DNA of 12,107 nucleotides. It comes from Planctomycetaceae bacterium UBA4655. Lineage in GTDB: Bacteria > Planctomycetota > Planctomycetia > Pirellulales > UBA1268. The stretch spans positions 6,341 through 18,447 of the forward strand of contig DHLZ01000130.1 in the NCBI GenBank assembly GCA_002405515.1, written 5' to 3'. The translations under genes were made by a program, and so were the position numbers. The notes under the pieces were generated by a model. It made no database searches and was not told the DNA's origin. It saw only the letters and a program-made list of their open reading frames with translations. Position 1 is the stretch's first letter, and each line of letters opens with the position of its first letter. Below are positions 1 to 7,462 of the stretch, piece after piece.

Positions 1-28
1 CGAGCGGCACACGGGCAGCCCCGATCCC

Positions 29-2101
29 TCACACGAGTTCTCGGGCGGCCTGTGCGATCGCGTCGGCCGTGATGCCGAAGTGCTTGTAGAGGGCCGGCGC
101 CGGGCCCGACGCCCCGAAGGAATTCATGCCGATGAACTTTCCTCGCGAGCCGATCCACTTCTCCCATCCGAAGCCGCAGGCGGCCTCGCAGGCGACGCGG
201 GCGTTGACCGCCGCCGGAAGCACGCTCTCGCGGTAGGCGGCGTCCTGCTCCTCGAACAGCTCCCAGCTCGGCATGCTCACCACGCGGGCGGCCACGCCCG
301 ACTCGGCGAGTTTCGCGGCGGCGTCGAGGCAGAGCTGCACCTCGCTGCCGGTGCCGATGAGGATGCAGGCGGGCCTGCCTCCTTCCGCTTCCTTGAGAAC
401 GTAGGCACCCCTCGCGACGCCGCTGGCGGCGCCGAGCGAGGTCCGGTCGAGCGTCGGGATGTTCTGCCTCGAGAGCACGATCACGGCCGGTCGGTCGGAC
501 CGCGACAGGACGACCCGGTAGGTCTCGACGACCTCGTTGGCATCGGCCGGACGGAACACCGACAGCCCCGGTACGGCGCGGGCGCTTGCGAGCTGCTCGA
601 TCGGCTGGTGGGTCGGCCCGTCCTCGCCGAGGCCGATCGAGTCGTGGGTGAGCACGTAGACGACGCCGATGTTGCCGATCGCCGAGAGCCGCAGCGACGG
701 CTTGAGGTAGTCGAAAAAGACGAAGAAGGTGGCACAGTATGGCCGCAGACCCGAGAGCGCCATGCCGTTGCAGGCGGCCGCCATGCCATGCTCGCGGATG
801 CCGAAGTGGAGGTTCCGACCGCCATAGTGCCCGGGGGCGAAGTCCTTCTCGGCCTGGATGAGCGTCATGGTGGAGGGAGCGAGGTCGGCCGAGCCGCCGA
901 TGAACCACGGAACGCCCGCGCTCACCGCCTGGAGAACCTTTCCGGAGGAGACACGAGTCGCGAGCCCCTTGGCGTCGGCCGGAAACGAGGGGAGGGCACG
1001 GTCCCAGCCCTGCGGCAGACGGCCGTCGAGGAAGTCGCCCAGCTCCGCGGCGAGCTGCGAATGCGATTTCGAATAGTCGGCCAGGCTCTTCTGCCATTCC
1101 TCGTGGGCCTGCCGACCACGGCCGCCGAAGGTCTTCGCGAACTGTTCCGGGACCTCCTTGGGCACGTGAAACTGGGCGTCTGCGGGCCAGCCGTAGGCCT
1201 CCTTGGCACCCTTGATCTCTTCCGCCCCCAAAGGCGCGCCGTGCGACTCGTGCGAGCCCGCCTTCTTCGGCGCGCCGTAGCCGATCACGCTCTTGACGAT
1301 GACGAGCGTCGGCCGCTTCTGCTCCGCCTTGAAGGCCTGGAGGGCCTTCGCCACGGCGGCCGTGTCGTTGGCGTCGGCGACGTGCTCGATCCGCCAGCCG
1401 AGCCCCTCGAACCGCCGCGCGACGTCCTCGGTGAAGGCGAGGTGCGTCTCCCCCTCGATCGTGATCGAGTTGTCGTCGTAGATCCAGCAGAGGTTCGACA
1501 GCTCCAAATGGCCGGCGATCGACGCCGCCTCGGCGGCGACTCCCTCCATGAGGTCGCCGTCGCTGCACAGCACGTAGGTGTCGAAGTCGAAGAGCTGGTG
1601 GCCGGGACGGTTGTAGCGGGCGGCCAGCCACTTGGACGCCATCGCCATGCCGACCGAGTTGCCGCATCCCTGCCCGAGCGGCCCGGTGGTCGTCTCGATG
1701 CCGGCGGTCATGTGGTGCTCCGGATGACCGGCGCAGACACTGTCGAGCTGCCGGAACTTCATGATCTCTTGAAGCGAAACGGCCGGCACATGACGCCCGG
1801 AATCGCTCGGGCCACCGCGGCGGATGCCCGCCAGGTGGATGAGTGAATAGAGCAGCATCGAGGCGTGGCCGCAGGAGAGCACGAAGCGGTCGCGGTTCGG
1901 CCAGAGGGGATTCTCCGGGTCATACCTGAGGAAGTCCCGCCACACGGTGTAGGCCACCGGCGCCAGCGCCATCGGGGTGCCAGGATGCCCGCTCTTGGCG
2001 GCCTCGACGGCGTCCATCGAGAGGGTGCGGATCGTGTCGATCGCCAGCCGGTCGAGGTCGACGGCGTGCGTGGGACGAACCGGGACGGCGGCGGATGCCA
2101 T
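29..2101 (-). CDS. tkt: Transketolase
   Basis: Thiamine-diphosphate enzyme that moves two-carbon ketol units between sugar phosphates in the cytosolic pentose phosphate pathway. The product is 690 aa, slightly longer than the usual ~660-670. Visible landmarks are SGHPG (37-41), CGHASMLLYS (78-87), the ThDP/metal motif SDGDLMEG (180-187) ending at N211, GGSADLAPS (402-410), FGIREHGMAAA (433-443) with the expected catalytic glutamate E437, and THDSIGLGEDGPTHQP (485-500). All three domains (PP, Pyr and C-terminal) are present and intact. The ORF stays open upstream to 2281, but the start at 2101 is preferred: it has GGAGA nine bases upstream and homology begins just after it. It lies 64 bases after the DUF1570-like gene and probably has its own promoter (2140-2169). 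Identity is near certain; the exact start is fairly sure. Confidence 0.97.
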   Translation of the reverse strand: MASAAVPVRPTHAVDLDRLAIDTIRTLSMDAVEAAKSGHPGTPMALAPVAYTVWRDFLRYDPENPLWPNRDRFVLSCGHASMLLYSLIHLAGIRRGGPSDSGRHVPAVSLQEIMKFRQLDSVCAGHPEHHMTAGIETTTGPLGQGCGNSVGMAMASKWLAARYNRPGHQLFDFDTYVLCSDGDLMEGVAAEAASIAGHLELSNLCWIYDDNSITIEGETHLAFTEDVARRFEGLGWRIEHVADANDTAAVAKALQAFKAEQKRPTLVIVKSVIGYGAPKKAGSHESHGAPLGAEEIKGAKEAYGWPADAQFHVPKEVPEQFAKTFGGRGRQAHEEWQKSLADYSKSHSQLAAELGDFLDGRLPQGWDRALPSFPADAKGLATRVSSGKVLQAVSAGVPWFIGGSADLAPSTMTLIQAEKDFAPGHYGGRNLHFGIREHGMAAACNGMALSGLRPYCATFFVFFDYLKPSLRLSAIGNIGVVYVLTHDSIGLGEDGPTHQPIEQLASARAVPGLSVFRPADANEVVETYRVVLSRSDRPAVIVLSRQNIPTLDRTSLGAASGVARGAYVLKEAEGGRPACILIGTGSEVQLCLDAAAKLAESGVAARVVSMPSWELFEEQDAAYRESVLPAAVNARVACEAACGFGWEKWIGSRGKFIGMNSFGASGPAPALYKHFGITADAIAQAARELV

Positions 2102-2110
2102 GCGGAAATT

Positions 2111-2115
2111 TCTCC
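2111..2115 (-). promoter_or_regulatory. Ribosome binding site of transketolase
   Basis: GGAGA on the minus strand, nine bases before the ATG at 2101. It decides for this start over the in-frame upstream starts inside the longer open frame. Confidence 0.6.
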
Positions 2116-2139
2116 AAAAAATGCGGTTTGACGGGGCGG

Positions 2140-2169
2140 ATTCTAGGGCCGGGCAGGAAACGGCGTCAA
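2140..2169 (-). promoter_or_regulatory. Candidate housekeeping-sigma promoter for transketolase
   Basis: On the minus strand, TTGACG (2169-2164) and TAGAAT (2145-2140) are separated by 18 bases. Each matches the sigma-70 consensus at five of six positions. The expected transcription start near 2133 gives a leader of about 31 bases that includes the ribosome binding site. The -35 element contains the TGA stop of the DUF1570-like gene. This suggests transketolase can be transcribed independently of the upstream leftward genes. It is inferred from sequence only. Confidence 0.5.
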
Positions 2170-3626
2170 CGCGACGCCGGCGGAGTGCGTGACGCCATGA
2201 AGCGGCGGTAGTCGTCGTCGAGATCTTCGAAGCTCCGGCCGCAGAGCGAGGAGAGCGTGTCGGGCTCGTCGGTGCCGGCATAGATGCGACGGAGGTACTC
2301 GACGAAGGCCGCGCGGTGTCGGCCTCTTTCCCCGCAGAGGAAGAAGTCGGCCAACCCCGAAATCTCGCTGTAAATCATCGGGAGCCGATCATCGGCCTGG
2401 AAGCGACGGCGGCCCATGGCGACGAGCTCCCGGAGCGGCACGTGGAAGCCATCCTCGACGAGCCGCTCCCGCGCGATCGGGCCGCGGCCCGCCTCCGGCC
2501 CCCCGAGCGTCCAGCCGAAAGCGGCGGGTTCGAGGCTTTCCATGAAGCAGGCGACCGCCTCGATCGCCCAGAATCCACACCGCTCGCCGGGGGCCGGAAT
2601 CGTCTCGCGGCTCTCCGCGAAGAGCTGGTGCGTCGACTCGTGGAGCACCGTCGATGTCGCAGGCCCGACGGCGCGGCCGTCGTCATCCGTGTCGAAGAAC
2701 CAGGCCGTCCGGGTCGGATTCCAGTAGAGCCCGAGCGTGCGGCCCGCTGCCGGCTCGAGCGGCGTGAGCAGCTTCGCATACTCGGCGCGGTCGCGGACGA
2801 GCGACGCCGCCAACGGCTTCCGCGGCTCGGCCCGCGATCGGCCCGCGATTCGGTCCACGACCTGCCGCGGCTCGATCGCGAAACCTCCGAACGCCTGCAG
2901 CCATGCGATGCGGCTCTCTTCGAGGGTGGCGGCGAGCGCTGCCGCGCGTTCCACGGCCGCGGTCGAGGCGATCTCCCAATGATCGCTTGCCACCTTCCAA
3001 CCGCGGTCGATCGGCCGCGGCTTCGCCGCCTCCGTCGCATCGACCCACCGGCCGTCGGCGTACCGTTCGCCGGCGACGTACCGCGGCAGTCGCGACTTCG
3101 GGAGCCAGCCGAACCCCGGCGAGAAGACCTCGCCGCGGTCGATTCGCCTTGCGGCCTCGGGCCAGACCCACCGGCCGTCGCGGCGGACCCATCCGATCGC
3201 GGCGCGGGCCTGCGGGCAGTCCGGATCTTCGCGAAGCGCGCGAAACAGCATCGTGACGGCCCCGTCGCGGCCGCCGCCGGCGACCTCGACCGCCCGATCC
3301 AGCCAGCTCGCGGCACGTGCCTTGCGGGCTTCGACGAACGATCGCCAGATCGCGGCCGCCTCCGCTCCCTCGACCCATTCCGGAGCCGCCGACCAGGAGC
3401 CGTTCCCGTCCGACGGCTCGATCCGCAACACGGGCAGGCGATCCACGAACTCGTGGACGTCCCACGTCGTGACCAGTTCGGCAAGCTTCGTGTGTCCGCC
3501 GCGGCTCGCCCGTGCGGCGATCTTTCCAAGCGGTTCAGCAGCATCCTCGGCCGCCGCGACCACGCCCACCGCGAGCATCCACGCGAGGACCGCTCCGAAC
3601 AGCTTTGCCCGTCCCGACAGTCGCAT
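2166..3626 (-). CDS. Secreted DUF1570-like putative zinc metallopeptidase
   Basis: Predicted exported protein of 486 aa. Residues 1-26 form a signal peptide: basic start (MRLSGRAK), hydrophobic stretch FGAVLAWMLAVGVV, then AAA before acidic residues. A tandem GRWVW (151-155) and DGRWV (191-195) pair and WKVASDHWEIAS (210-221) resemble the central part of planctomycete DUF1570 proteins. A gluzincin-type HESTH (329-333) is followed 22 residues later by FWAIEAVAC with E356 as probable third zinc ligand. Family function is poorly known; peptidase activity is inferred from the motif and substrate is unknown. It starts 49 bases after the isomerase stop, so co-transcription is likely. The ATG at 3626 lacks a good ribosome site. 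An in-frame TTG at 3668, four bases after AGGAG, is a real alternative and would add 14 residues. Confidence 0.75.
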   Translation of the reverse strand: MRLSGRAKLFGAVLAWMLAVGVVAAAEDAAEPLGKIAARASRGGHTKLAELVTTWDVHEFVDRLPVLRIEPSDGNGSWSAAPEWVEGAEAAAIWRSFVEARKARAASWLDRAVEVAGGGRDGAVTMLFRALREDPDCPQARAAIGWVRRDGRWVWPEAARRIDRGEVFSPGFGWLPKSRLPRYVAGERYADGRWVDATEAAKPRPIDRGWKVASDHWEIASTAAVERAAALAATLEESRIAWLQAFGGFAIEPRQVVDRIAGRSRAEPRKPLAASLVRDRAEYAKLLTPLEPAAGRTLGLYWNPTRTAWFFDTDDDGRAVGPATSTVLHESTHQLFAESRETIPAPGERCGFWAIEAVACFMESLEPAAFGWTLGGPEAGRGPIARERLVEDGFHVPLRELVAMGRRRFQADDRLPMIYSEISGLADFFLCGERGRHRAAFVEYLRRIYAGTDEPDTLSSLCGRSFEDLDDDYRRFMASRTPPASR

Positions 3627-3633
3627 GATGAAG

Positions 3634-3648
3634 GGCGGGTGCTCCGCC
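3634..3648 (-). other. Small hairpin in front of the DUF1570-like start
   Basis: Perfect 5-bp stem (GGCGG/CCGCC) with a 5-base loop, ending eight bases before the ATG at 3626. On the mRNA it contains the only GGAG near that ATG, which is already too far away (15 bases) to act well. It may be incidental GC-rich structure, or it may damp initiation at 3626 in favour of the TTG at 3668. Confidence 0.3.
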
Positions 3649-3665
3649 TCGGCAAACGCCGAATC
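3643..3665. repeat. Copy 1 of a 23-bp direct repeat (isomerase gene end)
   Basis: Identical over 23 bases to 3680-3702. This copy lies between the isomerase stop and the downstream ATG. On the minus strand it stays in frame with the DUF1570-like gene, reading DSAFAEAE. It looks like a duplicated 3' end of the isomerase gene. Confidence 0.85.
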
Positions 3666-3675
3666 CAACCGTCTC

Positions 3676-4677
3676 CTAGTCCGCCTCGGCAAACGCCGAA
3701 TCAAACTGCCGTCCGCTCGGCCGGAAGTCGAGGTTCTGAACGAACTCGCAGGCTTCGGCGGCGCCGTGCTCGCGATCCATGCCGCAGTCCTCCCACTCCA
3801 CCGAGAGGGGCCCTTCGTAGCCGATCTCGTTGAGGGCACGGATGATCTCCTCGAAGTCCACGCCGCCGCGGCCCGGCGATCGGAAGTCCCACCCGCGTCG
3901 CGGATCGCCAAAGTTGAGATGGCTGCCGAGGATTCCCGTCCGTCCATTCAGAAGCGTGACGGCGTCCTTGACATGGACGTGATAGATGCGGTCGCGGAAG
4001 GTGCGGATGAACTCGACCGAATCGACGCCCTGCCAGTGCAGGTGGCTCGGGTCGAAGTTGAAGCCGAACGCCTCCCGCCGGCCGATCGCGGCGAGCGCCC
4101 GCTCGGCGGTGTAGATGTCGAAGGCGATCTCGGTGGGATGCACCTCGAGGCCGAACCGCACGCCGCACTCGTCGAACACGTCGAGGATCGGATTCCACCG
4201 TTCGGCGAACTGGGCGAAGCCCCGCTCGAGCATCGATTCCGGCACCGGCGGGAACGAATAGAGCAGGTGCCAGATCGAGGAGCCGGTGAAACCGTTCACC
4301 ACCGACACGCCGAGCTTCTGCGCGGCTCTCGCGGTGTTCTTCATCTCCTCGGCGGCCCGCTTGTTGACGCCGGCGGGATCACCGTCGCCCCAGACGTGCG
4401 GCGGCAGGATCGACTTGTGACGCTCGTCGATCACGTCGCAGACCGCCTGGCCGACCAGGTGGTTCGAGATGGCGAAGACGGAGAGGTCGTGCCGCTCGAG
4501 CGTATCCCGCTTCGCGGCGCAGTAGCCGCTCTCCTTGATGGCACGCGTCACGTCGAAGTGATCGCCCCAGCAGGCGAGTTCGAGACCGCCGTAGCCGAAC
4601 TCTCTCGCCTTCCTGGCAAGATCCTCGATGGGGAGGTCGGCCCACTGGCCGGTGAAGAGCGTGACGGGACGCGGCAT
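3676..4677 (-). CDS. Sugar phosphate isomerase/epimerase (xylose isomerase-like TIM barrel)
   Basis: Cytosolic AP-endonuclease-2/xylose-isomerase-like fold protein of 333 aa, probably isomerising or epimerising a sugar or inositol-type compound; the substrate cannot be told from sequence. Candidate divalent-metal ligands sit where the family has them: E33 in [13 protein letters not shown]178 in FGLEVHP, D209 and H212 in [11 protein letters not shown]233/H235 in YHVHVKD, and E294 in LSVEWED. There is no signal peptide, although many planctomycete relatives are secreted. The start at 4677 is preceded by GAGGAG with a six-base spacer; the frame is open 25 codons further upstream without a comparable site. 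It lies 109 bases after the LptF/G-like gene, with a weak promoter candidate between. The C-terminus ends in the 23-bp repeat. Confidence 0.88.
   Translation of the reverse strand: MPRPVTLFTGQWADLPIEDLARKAREFGYGGLELACWGDHFDVTRAIKESGYCAAKRDTLERHDLSVFAISNHLVGQAVCDVIDERHKSILPPHVWGDGDPAGVNKRAAEEMKNTARAAQKLGVSVVNGFTGSSIWHLLYSFPPVPESMLERGFAQFAERWNPILDVFDECGVRFGLEVHPTEIAFDIYTAERALAAIGRREAFGFNFDPSHLHWQGVDSVEFIRTFRDRIYHVHVKDAVTLLNGRTGILGSHLNFGDPRRGWDFRSPGRGGVDFEEIIRALNEIGYEGPLSVEWEDCGMDREHGAAEACEFVQNLDFRPSGRQFDSAFAEAD
3680..3702. repeat. Copy 2 of a 23-bp direct repeat (isomerase gene end)
   Basis: Identical to 3643-3665, offset 37 bases. Read on the minus strand it encodes the last residues of the isomerase (DSAFAEAD), just before its TAG stop at 3676-3678. 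Confidence 0.85.
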
Positions 4678-4683
4678 GGAAAA

Positions 4684-4689
4684 CTCCTC
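4684..4689 (-). promoter_or_regulatory. Ribosome binding site of the isomerase
   Basis: GAGGAG on the minus strand, six bases before the ATG at 4677. It is one of the best ribosome sites in the window and fixes the start. Confidence 0.75.
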
Positions 4690-4724
4690 GTGAATCGTGG
4701 GCAGGGAACCCGGGACGAACCGGG

Positions 4725-4752
4725 ATTTTGCCAGATTCACGGCCTTCCGCAA
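4725..4752 (-). promoter_or_regulatory. Weak promoter candidate for the isomerase
   Basis: Minus-strand TTGCGG (4752-4747) and CAAAAT (4730-4725) with a 16-base spacer, in the 109-base gap after the LptF/G-like gene. The -35 match is only three of six. A small hairpin (CCCGG/CCGGG, 4709-4724) follows in the presumed leader. Confidence 0.25.
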
Positions 4753-4784
4753 GCCACTGCCGACCTGCCCGGCCGCTCTTGCGG
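4747..4784 (-). terminator. Possible stem-loop after the LptF/G-like gene
   Basis: CCGCAAG and CTTGCGG form a 7-bp stem around a 24-base GC-rich loop, just after the stop at 4787. No T-run follows, so it would be at most a weak terminator or an mRNA-end hairpin. It overlaps the candidate -35 of the isomerase. Confidence 0.25.
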
Positions 4785-4786
4785 GA

Positions 4787-5971
4787 TCAGTTCCGAATCA
4801 CGCGGCGGAGCAGCCAGACACCCCAGACCGCGATGAGCACGTTGCCGAGCCATACCGCCGGTGGAGGCATCGCGCCCGACTTCACCCGGGAGAGGCCGAA
4901 CATGAAGATCGGGTAGTAGATCAGCAGGATCGGCAGGAAGCAGAGGAAGAAGCTCGTCAGGAAGTCGGCGTTTCGCATCCGGATCGCCATCGGCGCACCG
5001 ACGAGCACGAAGCAGAGGCAGGCGAAACCGCTGGCCCAACGCCGCCACGGCTCCATGACGATCCTCCTCAGCCGCATCTTCTCCCACTCCACCGCCTCGC
5101 GTTCCCAGGCCACCGCGGCGGGAGTGGTCTGCTCGACGCGGCCGCTCAGGATGCCCATGGCCATCTTCGCGGCGGCCGACTGCTCGATCTGGTTGATCAT
5201 CGCGATCTGGTGGTCGCGTTCGGTCGCGAAGTTGGCCATCGCGATCTCGGAGGGGCTTCTCGCGACCGTCTCCTTCTTGCTCACCGCCTCGATCGGCACG
5301 ACCTGCTCCCACTCGTCGGGGACGTCGGCCGAGACGTCGCCCAGCCGCACCTTGCTGTTCCGGAACACGATCGTGAGCGTCTCGCCTTTCGGGTCCGCCC
5401 GCATCTCCGCCTCGGCGGCCGACACCGTCACCGGCGGCGTCGAGCCACCGGACTGCACCGAGAGCGTCGGACGAATGAGCTTCCTCCCATCGACGGCCTT
5501 CACGTTGATCGAGAGCTGCCTCGTCGTGTACGAGCGGGTCTGCTTGAGCCGCCCGTAGATGATCTCCTCCACGCTGCCGACGATCACCCGCCGGATCCCG
5601 TCGCGGCCCCATGACACCGCGATGTCGTTGAGCCAGACCGAGACGAGGCTCGCGACCACGGCCAGCCACACCGCCGGCCAGATCGCCGCCATCGGCGTGA
5701 TCCCGGCGGCCTTGAGGGCGGTGATCTCGTTGGAGGCCGAGAGCCTTCCGAACACGCTCGAGACCGCGAAGAGCATCGTGAGAGGGACGGCGAAACGCAT
5801 CGCCTCGGGCAGGACGTACGGCACGAGCATCGCGATCTGGATCATCCCGAGGCCCTGCTGCTGCGCCTCCTTCACGAGGCCCACGACGAGCATGAACATC
5901 GTGATCGCCGCGAGCGACACGAGGAACACCTGCAGGACTTCGCCGAGCACGTAGCGGGAGATGATCTTCAT
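4787..5971 (-). CDS. LptF/LptG (YjgP/YjgQ) family lipopolysaccharide export permease
   Basis: Inner-membrane permease subunit of the Lpt ABC system, which extracts LPS-type lipids toward the outer membrane. The 394-aa product has the family layout: three membrane segments (about 12-34, 48-72, 98-116), a periplasmic beta-rich domain (about 120-235), then three more segments (about 312-330, 338-360, 371-389). [16 protein letters not shown] (76-91) is the conserved cytoplasmic stretch that contacts the ATPase. An extra helical region (about 240-310), rich in charged residues and Ala/Gln, precedes segment four. Whether it is LptF or LptG is undecided, and no second permease or LptB is in the window. 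The ATG overlaps the phosphatase stop as ATGA, with CAGGG five bases upstream, indicating translational coupling. Confidence 0.87.
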   Translation of the reverse strand: MKIISRYVLGEVLQVFLVSLAAITMFMLVVGLVKEAQQQGLGMIQIAMLVPYVLPEAMRFAVPLTMLFAVSSVFGRLSASNEITALKAAGITPMAAIWPAVWLAVVASLVSVWLNDIAVSWGRDGIRRVIVGSVEEIIYGRLKQTRSYTTRQLSINVKAVDGRKLIRPTLSVQSGGSTPPVTVSAAEAEMRADPKGETLTIVFRNSKVRLGDVSADVPDEWEQVVPIEAVSKKETVARSPSEIAMANFATERDHQIAMINQIEQSAAAKMAMGILSGRVEQTTPAAVAWEREAVEWEKMRLRRIVMEPWRRWASGFACLCFVLVGAPMAIRMRNADFLTSFFLCFLPILLIYYPIFMFGLSRVKSGAMPPPAVWLGNVLIAVWGVWLLRRVIRN

Positions 5972-7266
5972 GATCGCCCTGCCTGCACGTGGAGTTCGAG
6001 CGTCCGCTTCACCGAACGGAGAGCCTCTCGCGTCTCGCCCGCGGCGGCCTGCCGGCGGGCGGCGGCGAGACGCTCGGTCGCCTCGGGCCGTCGCGCCGGC
6101 GGAAGCGAATCCGCCACGGACTCGATGCTCGAGACGATCCCCTCGATGATCTCCGCGCTGGCAGAGCAGGAATAGCTGCGGTACGGACCCTTTCCGAGCC
6201 TCGCTCCGGGGGCGAGCACCATCGGGGGCGATTCCGCCGACGACAGGCCCTGCAGGATCGCCCAGAGCAGCGACACGACGGCGATCGCCAAAAACGACGC
6301 GGCGGCGACGACCGCCGCGATCTGCACGACATCGTTGGTCGGGGGCCATTCCGCGAGCTTCACTTGTCCCAAGGCCGCGAGCGACGCAAAGAGCCCCACC
6401 GCCGCGACGACGAGCGGCTTCCAGGGAACGGATCCGGACGACCGCGCCGGCGCATCCGGCTCGGTCATGGGCCAGGGCTCATCGTCGGCCTGCGTCTCGG
6501 TCACTTCCTGGGCACCCGCCTTCGCGACGATCAGCGTCACGTTGTCGGGAGCACCCCGCACGAGCGTGAGCCCCACGAGCGCATCGGCGGCCTCCCTGGG
6601 ATCGAGCTGCGAGGCGAACAGGCCGATCTCCTCGTCGGCCACCTGGCCGGTGAGGCCGTCGCTGGCGAGCAGGTAGACGTCCCCCTCCTCCACTGGAAAT
6701 GGCCCCTCGAGATCGACGGCGACGCCGGCGTGCGGCCCCATCGAGCGGGTGATGATGTTCTTCGGCGGCCAGCCTGCCGACGCGGACTGGCCCGCCGGCA
6801 TCGCCGCCTCCATCTCCCAGACGAGCGAATGGTCGCGGCTGAGCTGTTCGATCGTGGTTCCACGGATGCGGTAGGCGCGACTGTCCCCGACATGGCCGAC
6901 GAGCACGCCTCGCGGGAGGATGACGAGGGCCGTGCAGGTCGTTCCCATCCCGTGGTAGGCGGGCGTGCTCTCGCCGCTTGCGTGGATCTCCTGGTTCACG
7001 AGCTCGAGGCTGCGGCGGAGCGCCAGCGGCGGCGAGCGACCGGCGGCCTTCGTGTAGAGCAGCGGCACGCGTTCCGCGGCGATGCCGCTCGCCCGCTCGC
7101 CGGCGGCATGCGCCCCCATCCCGTCGGCGACGAGGAACATCCAGCCGTGGTGGCGATACTGCGCGGGACTCGACGGCGGGAGGCAGGCGAGCGAGTCCTG
7201 GTTGCTCGACCGCTTCCGACCGACGTCGGTCCGCTCACAGTGAACGAGGCTGTTCCCTTTTCCCAC
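5968..7266 (-). CDS. PP2C-type Ser/Thr phosphatase with C-terminal membrane hairpin
   Basis: Metal-dependent protein phosphatase of 432 aa. The N-terminal catalytic domain (about 7-248) shows the PP2C/Stp motifs: SNQD (21-24), VADGMGAHAAGE (46-57) with metal aspartate D48, GMGTTCTA (106-113), GHVGDSRAY (124-132) with D128, ITRSMG (172-177), LLASDG (199-204) with D203, and GAPDN (238-242) with D241. An acidic linker leads to two hydrophobic segments (about 283-301 and 316-338), then a polar tail (340-432) ending in a probable helix. This predicts a membrane-anchored, cytoplasm-facing enzyme. The usual DGMGGH reads DGMGAH. The start is GTG at 7266 with only a weak upstream AGGA, so it is less certain than the identity. 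Its stop overlaps the LptF/G-like start. No Ser/Thr kinase lies in the window. Confidence 0.9.
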   Translation of the reverse strand: MGKGNSLVHCERTDVGRKRSSNQDSLACLPPSSPAQYRHHGWMFLVADGMGAHAAGERASGIAAERVPLLYTKAAGRSPPLALRRSLELVNQEIHASGESTPAYHGMGTTCTALVILPRGVLVGHVGDSRAYRIRGTTIEQLSRDHSLVWEMEAAMPAGQSASAGWPPKNIITRSMGPHAGVAVDLEGPFPVEEGDVYLLASDGLTGQVADEEIGLFASQLDPREAADALVGLTLVRGAPDNVTLIVAKAGAQEVTETQADDEPWPMTEPDAPARSSGSVPWKPLVVAAVGLFASLAALGQVKLAEWPPTNDVVQIAAVVAAASFLAIAVVSLLWAILQGLSSAESPPMVLAPGARLGKGPYRSYSCSASAEIIEGIVSSIESVADSLPPARRPEATERLAAARRQAAAGETREALRSVKRTLELHVQAGRS

Positions 7267-7462
7267 GATGGTGCCGACCGATCCTGCGGGTTGGCGGCTG
7301 AAGGTTTCCGGCGGGCCGCGGACCGCCGTCGCGAGCCCGGAGCAATACGAATTTCGCGAGTCTACCGCGATGGCAGAACGGCGGCGACTCGGGCGAACTG
7401 CGTGAAAAGGCGGGTTTTCGGCCGATCTGGCATCGGATGGGGGGAAAGCCTACCGTCCGGCC
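7267..7462. other. Divergent intergenic region
   Basis: 196 bases between the leftward phosphatase and the rightward PEGA gene, so both 5' ends must be served from here. The region is mostly GC-rich, with one short AT-richer spot near 7343-7355 and a small perfect hairpin (CCGAT/ATCGG, 7422-7436). I find no -35/-10 pair with a good match on either strand. Confidence 0.4.

Noticed and set aside
9..22. 14-base match to the reverse complement of 12073-12086
   Set aside because: A single 14-base GC-rich match between the two ends of a 12-kb high-GC window is expected by chance. I cannot exclude a shared intergenic repeat without genome data.
1..28. Terminator after transketolase
   Set aside because: Only 28 bases remain before the window edge and no stem-loop or T-run is visible in them.
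80..1846. 588-residue plus-strand open frame opposite transketolase
   Set aside because: It is antisense to an unmistakable transketolase, is rich in Arg/Gly/Ala/Asp without motifs, and is a usual by-product of high-GC coding sequence.
2316..3833. 505-residue plus-strand open frame
   Set aside because: Arg/Pro-rich shadow of the DUF1570-like gene with no recognisable motif.
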